The notes under the pieces are model-generated. The model ran no database searches. It saw only the letters and a list, made by a program, of their open reading frames with translations, and was not told the origin of the DNA. This document shows, one piece after another, positions 1 through 7,928 of a DNA stretch of 64,000 nucleotides (positions are counted from its first letter, which is position 1; each line of letters starts with the position of its first letter). Origin of the DNA: Alphaproteobacteria bacterium. Its GTDB lineage: Bacteria; Pseudomonadota; Alphaproteobacteria; Caulobacterales; Caulobacteraceae. The translations under genes and the position numbers were made by a program. The DNA is taken from contig JAHJOK010000036.1 in the NCBI GenBank assembly GCA_018820205.1, positions 55,634 to 119,633 on the forward strand, written 5' to 3'.

Positions 1-504
1 TCCAAGGCCCGGTGGAACACCCTGGCCCAGCAGATCATGGTCATGGACCTGGACCGCAATCCGGGCGAGGCGTTCGGCGTCAACACCGACAGCTGGGCCG
101 GATACAGCGTGCCGCGCGCCCGTCTGCTGCGCCACATCCGCGACCGCCGGATCGACAATGTCGTGGTCCTGACCGGCGACGAACACCAGAACTACGCCGG
201 CGAACTGTTCATAGACGGACATAATCCCGAGGGCGCGCCGATCGCGACGGAGTTCGTGTCGACCTCCATCAGTTCAGGCGGCGACGGTCAGGACGAACGC
301 GCCGATCAGGCGGCGTTCCTGGCCGCCAACCCGCAGCTGAAATTCCGCAACAGCCAGCGCGGCTATGTCGTCTGTGACGTGACGCCGGAACGCTGGCAGA
401 CCGAGTTCAAGGTGCTGGACCAGATTCACGACCGCAACGGCGTGTTGTCGACGCGGCTGAAGCTGGCGGTCGAGGCGGGCGATGCGCGCGTGGTCGGCGC
501 CTAG
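1..504 (+). CDS. PhoD-like alkaline phosphatase, C-terminal part (partial)
   Basis: The reading frame is open from base 1, so the start lies outside the window; 167 residues are visible. The segment VVVLTGDEHQNYAGEL is the metal-binding GD(E/V)H signature of PhoD-family metallophosphatases, followed by the conserved ATEFVSTSISSGGDG stretch and by RGYVVCDVTPERW, which is the usual C-terminal end of these proteins. PhoD enzymes are normally exported phosphodiesterases/phosphomonoesterases that release phosphate outside the cytoplasm. The export signal and N-terminal catalytic residues cannot be seen here. The next gene starts 94 bases downstream on the same strand, with no clear terminator between them. 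Confidence 0.85.
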   Translation, partial: SKARWNTLAQQIMVMDLDRNPGEAFGVNTDSWAGYSVPRARLLRHIRDRRIDNVVVLTGDEHQNYAGELFIDGHNPEGAPIATEFVSTSISSGGDGQDERADQAAFLAANPQLKFRNSQRGYVVCDVTPERWQTEFKVLDQIHDRNGVLSTRLKLAVEAGDARVVGA

Positions 505-597
505 GCGACCGGGCTGCGTCATCGGTGCGGCAGACGCTCGGTCGTCCTTGCGTCAGATTGAGAACCCGCTGAAGCGATTCGTCTCGAGACCGATTTC

Positions 598-1029
598 ATG
601 ACCCTGCGCCGCCTGCTCATCGTCGCCGCCCTGCCCTGGCTGATCGCGTCCTGCGACGGAGGCGGGGATCCGGTCGAACAGGCGATGCGCGAGACGTCCA
701 CGAACAATCAGGCCGCGACGGTCAGCGACGGCGAGATGTCTGGCCCGGAGCCCAGGTCCGGTCACGCCGGAGCCACGGACGGCGATCAGGCCTTCGCCGC
801 CTCCGAAGCCGAAATGCACCGAATGATGGCGACGGCCTCGGGCGAGACCGTCGATCAGGCCTACATCGCCAAGATGATCGCCCATCACCAGGGCGCGGTG
901 GCGATGGCCGAGGTCGCCCTGCGCGACAGCCGCGACGCCGACGTGCGCCGCATGGCCCAGGCGGTCATCGACGCCCAGACCCGCGAGATCGCCGAGATGC
1001 GCGCCTGGCGACCGGCCGCCGCGCCCTGA
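598..1029 (+). CDS. DUF305 family lipoprotein
   Basis: A 143-residue protein with an N-terminal export signal ending in a lipobox (LIASC, Cys about residue 19), so it is probably a membrane-anchored periplasmic lipoprotein. A low-complexity linker of about 60 residues leads to a compact C-terminal domain with IAKMIAHHQGAVAMAE, the two-histidine motif of DUF305 (ferritin-like four-helix family), seen in many envelope proteins and sometimes linked to metal handling. Only about half of a usual DUF305 repeat is present. The exact function is unknown. It converges on the ymdB-like gene 3 bases downstream. Confidence 0.75.
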   Translation: MTLRRLLIVAALPWLIASCDGGGDPVEQAMRETSTNNQAATVSDGEMSGPEPRSGHAGATDGDQAFAASEAEMHRMMATASGETVDQAYIAKMIAHHQGAVAMAEVALRDSRDADVRRMAQAVIDAQTREIAEMRAWRPAAAP

Positions 1030-1032
1030 GGG

Positions 1033-1854
1033 TCAGGCGGCGGGGATGTGCTGGCTAAGGCGGCCGCCGACCCGGATCGGTTCGACGCGCAGCGCCAGCC
1101 CGGTCTTGTCGTCGGTCTCGACATAGACGCCGCAAACCGTGGCGGGACCGTGCGCCGGAGTGTAGCGACCGCCCGAGATGCGGGTGGTGAAGCGCCTGAG
1201 CGGCTCTTCCTTCTCGTTGCCGATGACCGAGTCATAGTCGCAGCAGCCGCCGGCGTCGGTCTGATAGGCCGTGCCGCCGGGCAGGATCTGGCAGTCGGCG
1301 GTCGGGACATGGGTGTGGGTGCCGACGACGAGGGAGGCGCGGCCGTCGCAGAAATGGCCCATGGCCATTTTCTCGGACGTGGCCTCGGCGTGCATGTCGA
1401 CGATGACGGCGTCGGCGACATGGCCCAGGGGGGCGGCGTTCAGCTCGCGGTCCACGGCGCTGAAGGGGTCGTCCTGGGGGTCCATATGCACCCGGCCCAG
1501 GACGTTCATGACCAGGACGGTCCGGCCCGAATGGGTCTCGAACAGGTTGGCCCCCGCGCCCGGCGCATCCATCAGCCGGGGATAGTTGGCCGGCCGGATC
1601 AGGCGGGGCTCGCGCACGATATAGGTCAGGGCCTCGCGCTGATCCCAGGAGTGATTGCCCAGGGTCAGGCAGTCGGCGCCGGCCATGAACAGCTCTTTCG
1701 CCGTGTTCTCGGTAATGCCGAAGCCGCCGGCGGCGTTCTCGGCATTGACCACGACAAAGTCGAGTTTCAGCACTCGTTTGAGGCCAGGGAGATGATCGGA
1801 CAGGCCGTCGCGACCGGACTTGCCGATCACGTCGCCGAAGAAGGCAAGACGCAT
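1033..1854 (-). CDS. ymdB: YmdB-type metallophosphoesterase (TIGR00282 family)
   Basis: A 273-residue cytoplasmic protein. Family motifs are seen in order: FFGDVIGKSGR at the N terminus (metal ligand Asp), VNAENAAGGFG, LTLGNHSWDQ (Asn-His), VDMHAEATSEK and VVGTHTHVPTAD near residue 180. This is the full metal-binding set of TIGR00282 proteins, which in Bacillus YmdB hydrolyse 2',3'-cyclic nucleotides. Length matches the family. The start is ATG at 1854, only 6 bases after the stop of the 5-formyl-THF cyclo-ligase gene, so the two are surely cotranscribed. The cellular role in alphaproteobacteria is not settled. Confidence 0.88.
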   Translation of the reverse strand: MRLAFFGDVIGKSGRDGLSDHLPGLKRVLKLDFVVVNAENAAGGFGITENTAKELFMAGADCLTLGNHSWDQREALTYIVREPRLIRPANYPRLMDAPGAGANLFETHSGRTVLVMNVLGRVHMDPQDDPFSAVDRELNAAPLGHVADAVIVDMHAEATSEKMAMGHFCDGRASLVVGTHTHVPTADCQILPGGTAYQTDAGGCCDYDSVIGNEKEEPLRRFTTRISGGRYTPAHGPATVCGVYVETDDKTGLALRVEPIRVGGRLSQHIPAA

Positions 1855-1860
1855 GGAGAA

Positions 1861-2418
1861 CTAGACCTTTCGAGCGGCGGTATAGCCGACCTCGGTCAGA
1901 ACGCCATGCAGGCGAATGTCGTGCCGCTCCATCGGCAGGCGTTCCACGCGCTGGTCCGCGAAAGCAAAGCCGACACGGGTCGCAGCGGGCCGCGCCGCGA
2001 AGGTCCGGTCGTAGAAGCCGCCCCCCTGCCCCAATCGCCCGCCGAAATCGTCGAAGGCCAGCAGAGGGGTGATGATCAGGTCGGGATCGACGACCTCGGC
2101 CAACGGCAAGGGAGCGGGACAGCCGGCGGCGTCCATCTCCAGCGGGTCGCCGGGCGACCAGCGTCGAAAGATCAGGGGGGCGTCGCGCTCAGGCGCCACG
2201 GGCAGGCACAACGAGCGTTGGGCGGCCAGCAGGGCGCGGGCGAGCGGTTCGGGATTCAGTTCGGACCCGATAGCTCGGTAGAGGGCGACGAGATCGGCTG
2301 ACGGAAGATGGGAGAGATGTCCGGCTGCGCGCGAGGCGGCTTCGGGTTCAAACTCCGCCAGTCGGCGACGGCCGGCACGGGCCTGCGCGCGGAGAGCGAC
2401 CTTGTCGGAGGGGACCAT
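1861..2418 (-). CDS. 5-formyltetrahydrofolate cyclo-ligase
   Basis: A 185-residue enzyme that converts 5-formyl-THF to 5,10-methenyl-THF using ATP, returning folate to the one-carbon pool. The diagnostic C-terminal motif GGRLGQGGGFYDR, which binds ATP and substrate, lies around residues 128-140 and is preceded by DLIITPLLAFD. A basic N-terminal helix (KVALRAQARAGRRRL) matches the family. The ATG at 2418 is used. Downstream it is coupled to ymdB. Upstream lie the probable 6S RNA gene and zapA, the same order seen in many proteobacteria (zapA-ssrS-ygfA). Confidence 0.92.
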   Translation of the reverse strand: MVPSDKVALRAQARAGRRRLAEFEPEAASRAAGHLSHLPSADLVALYRAIGSELNPEPLARALLAAQRSLCLPVAPERDAPLIFRRWSPGDPLEMDAAGCPAPLPLAEVVDPDLIITPLLAFDDFGGRLGQGGGFYDRTFAARPAATRVGFAFADQRVERLPMERHDIRLHGVLTEVGYTAARKV

Positions 2419-2439
2419 TCACCAACCGCGCTCAAGCAG

Positions 2440-2610
2440 CGAGCCGCCGCGCGGGGAGCGGTAGCGCACCTGGGGAAGAGGTTGGCGGCGCCGTAAGAGC
2501 CGTGAAGGACGGTTTAGATCCTCTCGAGCCTGGGTAGCCAGGTGGGCTCCGTGTGCCCAACCCCACGAGGTCAGGCAGGGACAGATCCCGTCGAGTGAAT
2601 TAAGGCCGCG
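2440..2610 (-). ncRNA. ssrS: Probable 6S RNA (ssrS), boundaries approximate
   Basis: The roughly 400-base gap between zapA and the 5-formyl-THF cyclo-ligase is where 6S RNA sits in many proteobacteria. On the minus strand, bases about 2610 to 2440 read as a structured, non-coding GC-rich RNA. A stem near 2525-2550 is formed by GAG/CCTGG pairing with CCAGG/CTC, followed by single-stranded GATCTAAACC and a CCTTCACGGCTCTTACGGCGCC 3' half of the kind recalled from alphaproteobacterial 6S RNAs. 6S RNA mimics an open promoter and sequesters the housekeeping RNA polymerase holoenzyme. The call rests mainly on synteny and general shape; ends were not defined and no covariance model was run. Confidence 0.5.
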
Positions 2611-2690
2611 AGGATATGTTGCCTTCGACGAGAGCCACAGCATGACCCGCCGTCGATCAAGATAGGCGTTCTTTGGGGCCTCGACAATGG

Positions 2691-2832
2691 CGTCTCCTCC
2701 CTGCGCCGCAGGCGTGGGGAGGTGGCTCGAAGCGAAGCGGAGAGACGGAGGGGTTCTGCGTGCACGAAGAACCCCTCCGTCAGCTCGCAAAGGGCTCGCT
2801 GCCACCTCCCCATCTGCGATGGGGAGGAGACG
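2691..2832. repeat. Dispersed palindromic repeat, copy 1
   Basis: A 142-base element bounded by perfect 10-base inverted termini CGTCTCCTCC (2691-2700) and GGAGGAGACG (2823-2832). A perfect 14-base inner inverted repeat pairs 2744-2757 (GACGGAGGGGTTCT) with 2768-2781 around a 10-base loop, and further partial palindromes (GGAGGTGGCTCG, GCCACCTCC) lie between. A second element with identical termini is at 33234-33390. It lies between zapA and the 6S RNA locus. No open reading frame or transposase is inside. It looks like a REP/MITE-type non-autonomous element. Confidence 0.8.
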
Positions 2833-2837
2833 TCGAT

Positions 2838-3161
2838 CTAAAGATTCTGCGCGATCTTCTCGATGCGGGCGGCGACGGCGTTCAGGGCCTCGGCCACGCC
2901 GCCGTCGGAGGCGGGCGAGGAGGGCGCGACGGCGGTCGCCGCACCGGCGCCCTGCGCCATCCGAACCTCGTGCAGTTCGTCGGCCAGAACCAGGGCGGCC
3001 ATCAGGAACAGGCGGATGTCGCCGACATGGCCCACGTCGCCCGCGACCTGACGCACATGGACGTCGAATTGCTTGGCCAGGATGCGGACCCGCTCCTCCT
3101 GCCCGTCGGCGCAGCCCACGGCGTAGGGGCGACCGTTGATCTCGACGGTGACCGTCGCCAT
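2838..3161 (-). CDS. zapA: Cell division protein ZapA
   Basis: A 107-residue protein starting MATVTVEINGRPYAVGC, the characteristic ZapA N-terminal beta-hairpin, followed by EERVRILAKQFDVHVRQV and LFLMAALVLADEL, the conserved ZapA helices. A variable Ala/Pro/Ser linker precedes a C-terminal amphipathic helix. ZapA bundles FtsZ filaments at the division plane. Its start codon overlaps the stop of the upstream gene (TGATG), indicating translational coupling to zauP, as in Caulobacter, where ZapA works with that coiled-coil partner. Downstream lies the probable 6S RNA. Confidence 0.92.
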   Translation of the reverse strand: MATVTVEINGRPYAVGCADGQEERVRILAKQFDVHVRQVAGDVGHVGDIRLFLMAALVLADELHEVRMAQGAGAATAVAPSSPASDGGVAEALNAVAARIEKIAQNL

Positions 3162-3421
3162 CAGGCGTCGTCCCGGGCGAGGATGTCGCGCACGGCCATG
3201 GCGGCGGCGGCGAGAGCGGCCGAGGCGTCGCGACCCGCGGCCTCCAGCTCGGCGATCCGGCGATGCTCGTCAGGCCCGGCCGGGGCCGGTATGGCGAACA
3301 GATCGTCGTCGGCCACGCCGGGCGCGAAAGCAGGGCGCGCCTTCAGGTCCAGCACCTTGCGTTCCAGCAAGGCGAGGGCTCGATCGATCCTGTCGCGCGC
3401 GGCAGTCGTGGCGTCGGCCAT
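3161..3421 (-). CDS. zauP: ZauP-like coiled-coil protein (ZapA partner)
   Basis: An 86-residue, Ala/Arg/Leu-rich protein with two helical segments (about 1-30 and 52-86) separated by a Pro-rich loop; the heptad-like pattern predicts a coiled coil. It sits directly upstream of zapA with overlapping stop/start (TGATG). This is the position of ZauP (ZapA upstream protein), which in Caulobacter crescentus interacts with ZapA to focus the Z-ring. The ATG at 3421 was chosen because it has a strong GGAGG Shine-Dalgarno site 5-6 bases upstream; longer in-frame extensions lack one. Function is assigned by synteny, size and coiled-coil character. Confidence 0.75.
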   Translation of the reverse strand: MADATTAARDRIDRALALLERKVLDLKARPAFAPGVADDDLFAIPAPAGPDEHRRIAELEAAGRDASAALAAAAMAVRDILARDDA

Positions 3422-3511
3422 CGTTTCCTCCAGATTTCGTATAGAACCCGCCGTGACGCCGGGGTAAAGCGGCGCGCCTCCCTTTTCCGCCTTCAGACGA
3501 AAGGTCCGCCC

Positions 3512-5506
3512 GTGGCCCAAGGCTCAGACGCACCCGAAAAAGCGACCCCGAAGATGATGGCGGACGCGATCCGCGTCCTGGCCATGGACGGGGTGGAGAA
3601 GGCCAACAGCGGCCATCCCGGCATGCCGATGGGCATGGCGGACGTCGCCACGGTGCTGTTCTCGAAATTCCTGAAGTTCGACGCGAGCCGTCCCGACTGG
3701 GCCGACCGCGACCGCTTCATCCTGTCGGCGGGCCACGGCTCGATGCTGATCTACGCCCTGCTGCACCTGACCGGATACAAGGCCGCGACGGCCGAACAGC
3801 TGTCGAACTTCCGCCAGTGGGGATCGAAGACCGCGGGTCACCCTGAATACGGCCACATGCCGGGTGTCGAAACGACGACGGGTCCGCTGGGTCAAGGCCT
3901 GGCCAACTCCATCGGCTTCGCCATGGCCGAGCGACATCTGGCGGCCAAATACGGCGACGACCTGGTCGATCACCGCACCTGGGTTGTCGCCGGCGACGGC
4001 TGTCTGATGGAAGGCGTGTCGCAGGAGGCCATCGCCCTCGCGGGCCGCTACAAGCTGAACAAGCTGACGGTCCTGTGGGACGACAACGAGATCACCATCG
4101 ACGGCAAGGTCAGCCTGTCGGACGCCGTGGACCAGAAGGCGCGCTTCAAGGCCTCGGGCTGGGCCGTGAAGGCCGTCGACGGCCACGACATGAAGGCGAT
4201 CAAGTCGGCGCTGCAATGGGCGACCCGGCAGGACAAGCCGACCCTGATCGCGTGCAAGACCAAGATCGGTCGCGGCGCCGCCACCATGGAAGGCAGCCAC
4301 AAGACCCACGGCGCCGCCCTGGGCGCCGCAGAGATCGCCGCGACCCGACTGGGCCTGGCGTGGGAGCACGAGCCGTTCGTGATCCCCGAGGCCATCGACA
4401 CCGCCTGGAAAAAGGTCGGCCGGCGCGGCGCCAAGGATCGCAAGGCCTGGGAGGCGCGTCTGGCCGCGTCGTCGCAGGCCGTCGACTTCACCCGCGCCAT
4501 GGCCGGCGAGTTGCCGGAACGCGCCTTCGACGCCCTGAACGCCGGGATCGCGCAACTGGTTGAGGACAGGCCGGCGCAGGCGACACGGCAGGCCTCGGGC
4601 GCCGCGCTGGACGCCCTGTTCGCCGCGGTGCCCGAAATGATCGGCGGCTCGGCCGACCTGACCGGATCGAACAACACGTTCGTCAAGGGCACGCCGATCC
4701 TGGACGCGCCGACCTATGAGGGCCGCTACGTCAACTGGGGCATCCGCGAGTTCGGCATGGCCGCGGCCATGACCGGGATGGCGCTGCACGGCGGGATCAT
4801 CCCCTACGGCGGCACCTTCATGGTGTTCTCGGACTATAGCCGGAACGCCATCCGCATGGCGGCCCTGATGGGCATTCGGGTCATCCACGTCCTGACCCAT
4901 GACTCCATCGGCCTGGGCGAGGACGGGCCGACGCACCAGCCGGTCGAGCATCTGGCGGCGCTGCGGGCCATCCCGAACCTGCTGGTCTTCCGCCCTGCCG
5001 ATACGGTCGAGGCGTTCGAATGCTGGCAGCTGGCCCTGCAGCACAAGCAGACCCCCTCGGCCATGGCCCTGTCGCGTCAGAAGACGGCGGCGGTGCGCCT
5101 GTCCGCGTCGGACGAAAACCTGTCGGCCAAGGGCGCCTATGAGCTGAAGGCGGCCTCGGGCGAAGCGAAAGTCACCCTGTTCGCCACCGGCACGGAGATG
5201 CCGCTGGCCCTGAAGGCGGCCGAGACGCTGGAGACCGAAGGCACGCCGACGCGGGTCGTCTCGGTCCCCTGCTTCGAACTGTTCGAACAGCAGGACGCCG
5301 CCTATCAGGCCTCGGTCATCGGCCGGGGTACGGTGCGCGTGGCCTGCGAGGCCGCGATCAAACAGGGCTGGGAGCGGTTCATCGGCGAGGACGGCGCCTT
5401 CATCGGCATGACCGGCTTCGGCGCCTCGGCTCCGGCGGATGTCCTGTACCGCGAGTTCGGCATCACGACGGACGCCATCGTGGCGGCGGCGAAGGCTCGC
5501 CTGTAG
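3512..5506 (+). CDS. tkt: Transketolase
   Basis: About 664 residues, full length for the family. Transketolase moves two-carbon units between sugar phosphates (pentose phosphate pathway) using thiamine diphosphate. Seen in order: MADAIRVLAMDGVEKANSGHPG (N-terminal His/Gly substrate loop), GPLGQGLANSIGFA, the ThDP motif starting GDGCLMEGVSQEA, WDDNEITIDG, the catalytic Glu in YVNWGIREFGMA, and THDSIGLGEDGPTHQPVEHL. The GTG at 3512 is chosen because AAGG lies 8 bases upstream and the peptide start matches the family length; ATG codons at 3553/3556 are alternatives. It diverges from zauP, with about 90 bases between them for both promoters. Confidence 0.95.
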   Translation: MAQGSDAPEKATPKMMADAIRVLAMDGVEKANSGHPGMPMGMADVATVLFSKFLKFDASRPDWADRDRFILSAGHGSMLIYALLHLTGYKAATAEQLSNFRQWGSKTAGHPEYGHMPGVETTTGPLGQGLANSIGFAMAERHLAAKYGDDLVDHRTWVVAGDGCLMEGVSQEAIALAGRYKLNKLTVLWDDNEITIDGKVSLSDAVDQKARFKASGWAVKAVDGHDMKAIKSALQWATRQDKPTLIACKTKIGRGAATMEGSHKTHGAALGAAEIAATRLGLAWEHEPFVIPEAIDTAWKKVGRRGAKDRKAWEARLAASSQAVDFTRAMAGELPERAFDALNAGIAQLVEDRPAQATRQASGAALDALFAAVPEMIGGSADLTGSNNTFVKGTPILDAPTYEGRYVNWGIREFGMAAAMTGMALHGGIIPYGGTFMVFSDYSRNAIRMAALMGIRVIHVLTHDSIGLGEDGPTHQPVEHLAALRAIPNLLVFRPADTVEAFECWQLALQHKQTPSAMALSRQKTAAVRLSASDENLSAKGAYELKAASGEAKVTLFATGTEMPLALKAAETLETEGTPTRVVSVPCFELFEQQDAAYQASVIGRGTVRVACEAAIKQGWERFIGEDGAFIGMTGFGASAPADVLYREFGITTDAIVAAAKARL

Positions 5507-5519
5507 TGAGCCGCTTCCG

Positions 5520-5905
5520 ATGACCAGGCTGGGCGCGTCAGCCTGCTGGTCCGCGACTACGACGACGCCATCGCCTTCTATGTCGGCAAGCTGGGGTTCG
5601 AGCTCAGCGAAGACACCGACATGGGCGGCGGCAAGCGGTGGGTGAGGGTCACGCCGAAAGGCGGCGAGACCTCCCTGCTGCTGGCCCGCGCGACGACGGA
5701 GGCGCAACTGGCGCAGGTCGGCGATCAGGCGGGCGGCCGAATCTGGCTGTTCCTGGAGACCGACGACCTGTTGGGCGACCACGCGGCCTGGCTGGCGGCG
5801 GGGGTCACGTTCCGTGAGGCCCCAAGGTCCGAATCCTATGGCAGAGTGGTGGTCTTCGAAGATCTGTACGGCAACGGCTGGGATCTGATCGAACCGGCAA
5901 GCTGA
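5520..5905 (+). pseudogene. VOC/glyoxalase-family gene with an apparent frameshift near its start
   Basis: The frame ending at 5905 encodes a typical vicinal-oxygen-chelate (glyoxalase/bleomycin resistance) domain: VSLLVRDYDDAIAFYVGKLGFEL, then RWVRVTPKGG, WLFLETDDL and VVFEDLYGNGWDLIEP. This frame has a stop at 5507-5509 and no ATG/GTG/TTG before residue 35. In the neighbouring frame an ATG at 5520 gives MTRLGA; adding one base in GGGCGCG (5531-5537) would join it to RVSLLVRDYD and restore a complete protein of about 128 residues. So either a one-base deletion has broken the gene or there is a base error. Without repair, an internal start at 5621 would give only 94 residues. Confidence 0.75.
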
Positions 5906-5917
5906 GGGGCAAGCACC

Positions 5918-6724
5918 ATGAAGACGATCACGAGCGTGGCCATCGCGGCCCTGATGCTGGCGGCCTGCGGTCAGGAGGCGGCGAAGACCGACGCCGCGAC
6001 GGCGTCCGCCAACAGCGCCTCGGGCGCGGTGATCCTGCAGGCACAGCCGGATCTGGCCGGGGGCGTCGAAGCCGCACCGCGACTGGTCGGCGACAGCGCC
6101 GCGATCACGGCGATCAATGCGGACTTGGCGCGCATCGACGGCGCGGTTCTGGCCAACAGCTGCGAAGGCGGCGGCGGGATCGAGCGCGGCGTCAGCCAGC
6201 CGATGACCGGCCCCGGCTATGTCAGCTTCTGGATCGCCGAAGGCTATTACTGCGAGGGCAATGCCCACCCCAGCAACGACCAGACGGCCCTCACCTACGA
6301 CCTCGCGACGGGCCAGCGGGTTGACTGGGCGGCGGCGGCGCCTGGTCTGCGGCTGGTGCGCGGCGACACGACCGACATGCCCGCGACCTATGAGCCGCCC
6401 TTCTCCTCGAGCGTGCTGACGACCTGGTACAGCCGCAAGATGCTGGCCTCGACCGACACGGAACGGCTGGCCGACTGCGGCGATGTCTGGACGGAAGAGT
6501 CGATGGCCGAGACGAGCTTCAAGCTCTGGCTGGACGCTCAAGAAAGCGGCGTGACCGTCATGCCCGAGTTCGCCCACGTCGTTCAGGGCTGCGCCGACAG
6601 CGTTACAATGACGGTGGAGGAGATGCAGGCCAATGGCGTCTCGCCCGCGATCATCCAGGCTGTCACGGCCGCCCACGGCGCAGGCAACTGGGCGCCCAAG
6701 GACGAAGCCGAACCGGCTGCATAA
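5918..6724 (+). CDS. Putative lipoprotein of unknown function
   Basis: A 268-residue protein with a signal peptide ending in LMLAAC (lipobox Cys about residue 17), so probably lipid-anchored in the envelope. The mature part starts with an Ala/Ser/Thr-rich linker and then a domain with several Cys residues ([36 protein letters not shown]) that could form disulfides in the periplasm. Features such as [13 protein letters not shown] recall DUF3298-type secreted proteins, but I do not recognise the family with confidence. The ATG at 5918 follows GGGGCAAGCACC after the VOC gene. purT starts 10 bases after its stop, so the two are probably cotranscribed. Confidence 0.7.
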   Translation: MKTITSVAIAALMLAACGQEAAKTDAATASANSASGAVILQAQPDLAGGVEAAPRLVGDSAAITAINADLARIDGAVLANSCEGGGGIERGVSQPMTGPGYVSFWIAEGYYCEGNAHPSNDQTALTYDLATGQRVDWAAAAPGLRLVRGDTTDMPATYEPPFSSSVLTTWYSRKMLASTDTERLADCGDVWTEESMAETSFKLWLDAQESGVTVMPEFAHVVQGCADSVTMTVEEMQANGVSPAIIQAVTAAHGAGNWAPKDEAEPAA

Positions 6725-6734
6725 GGACGACGTG

Positions 6735-7928
6735 ATGAAGATCGGCACCCCCCTGTCCGCGACCGCCACCCGCGTGATGCTTCTGGGCGGCGGAGAACTG
6801 GGCAAGGAGGTGGCGATCGAGCTGCAGCGGCTGGGCGTCGAGGTGGTGGTCGTCGACCGCTACGCCAACGCCCCGGCCATGCAGGTCGCGCACCGCTCGC
6901 ACGTCATCCCGATGACCGACGCCCAGGTGCTGAACGGCGTCATCCTGGCCGAGGCGCCGCACATCATCGTGCCGGAGATCGAGGCCATCGCCACCGAGGT
7001 GCTGGCCGAGATCGAGGCGGCGGGGATGGCGCGGGTCATTCCGACGGCGCGCGCGACCCAGCTGACCATGAACCGCGAGGGCATTCGCCGGCTGGCGGCC
7101 GAGGAGCTGGGCCTGCCGACCAGCCCCTATGCGTTCGCGGGATCGGCGGCGGAGCTGGCGGCGGCGGCGCACGAGATCGGCCTGCCGGTGTTCGTGAAGC
7201 CGGTGATGTCCTCGTCGGGCAAGGGCCAATCGATGATCGAGGCGTTCGAGGACGCCGCCAACGCCTGGGCCTACGCCCAGTCCGGCGGCCGCGTCGAGAC
7301 GGCGCGGGTCATCGTCGAGGGTCGGATCGATTTCGACTTCGAGATCACCCTGCTGACCGTCCGATCGATGAAGGACGGCGCGGTCGTCACCGACTTCTGC
7401 GCCCCCATCGGCCACCGCCAGGTCAAGGGCGACTATGTCGAGAGCTGGCAGCCGCAGGCGATGAGCGCGGCGGCGCTGGCGACCTCTCAGGATATCGCGG
7501 CCAAGGTGACGGAGGCTCTGGGCGGTCTCGGCGTGTTCGGCGTCGAACTGTTCGTGAAGGGCGACGAGGTCTGGTTCTCGGAGGTCTCGCCGCGTCCTCA
7601 CGACACCGGTCTGGTGACGCTGGCGACCCAGACGATGAGCGAGTTCGCATTGCACGCCCGCGCGATCCTGGGCCTGCCGGTCGACGTGTCGCAGCGCGAT
7701 ATCGGCGCCAGCGCGGTCATATATGGCGGCATGGAGGCCGAGGGCATCGCGTTCGAGGGCGTGGCCGAGGCCCTGTCGGTGCCGACCGCCGACCTGCGTC
7801 TGTTCGGCAAGCCCGAGGCGTTCGAACGGCGGCGGATGGGCGTGGCCACCGCGCGGGGCGACACCACCGATCAGGCGCGCGAACGGGCCGCCGAGGCGGC
7901 GGGACGGGTCAGGCCGGTCAGAGGCTAG
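6735..7928 (+). CDS. purT: Formate-dependent phosphoribosylglycinamide formyltransferase PurT
   Basis: A 397-residue ATP-grasp enzyme that makes formyl-GAR from GAR, formate and ATP in purine synthesis, independently of folate. N-terminal [29 protein letters not shown] binds [17 protein letters not shown] is the ATP-grasp loop; [30 protein letters not shown] carries the metal/ATP ligands. Length matches E. coli PurT (392). The ATG at 6735 follows AAGGA at a suitable spacing and lies 10 bases after the preceding lipoprotein gene. The 3' end overlaps the convergent S41 peptidase gene by 11 bases. Confidence 0.95.
   Translation: MKIGTPLSATATRVMLLGGGELGKEVAIELQRLGVEVVVVDRYANAPAMQVAHRSHVIPMTDAQVLNGVILAEAPHIIVPEIEAIATEVLAEIEAAGMARVIPTARATQLTMNREGIRRLAAEELGLPTSPYAFAGSAAELAAAAHEIGLPVFVKPVMSSSGKGQSMIEAFEDAANAWAYAQSGGRVETARVIVEGRIDFDFEITLLTVRSMKDGAVVTDFCAPIGHRQVKGDYVESWQPQAMSAAALATSQDIAAKVTEALGGLGVFGVELFVKGDEVWFSEVSPRPHDTGLVTLATQTMSEFALHARAILGLPVDVSQRDIGASAVIYGGMEAEGIAFEGVAEALSVPTADLRLFGKPEAFERRRMGVATARGDTTDQARERAAEAAGRVRPVRG

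Noticed and set aside
3524..6805. Very long open frame on the minus strand (over 1000 codons) opposite transketolase, VOC and lipoprotein genes
   Set aside because: It is the antisense shadow of GC-rich coding sequence: composition is Arg/Gly/His/Gln-rich, has no domain, and the plus-strand genes are unmistakable.
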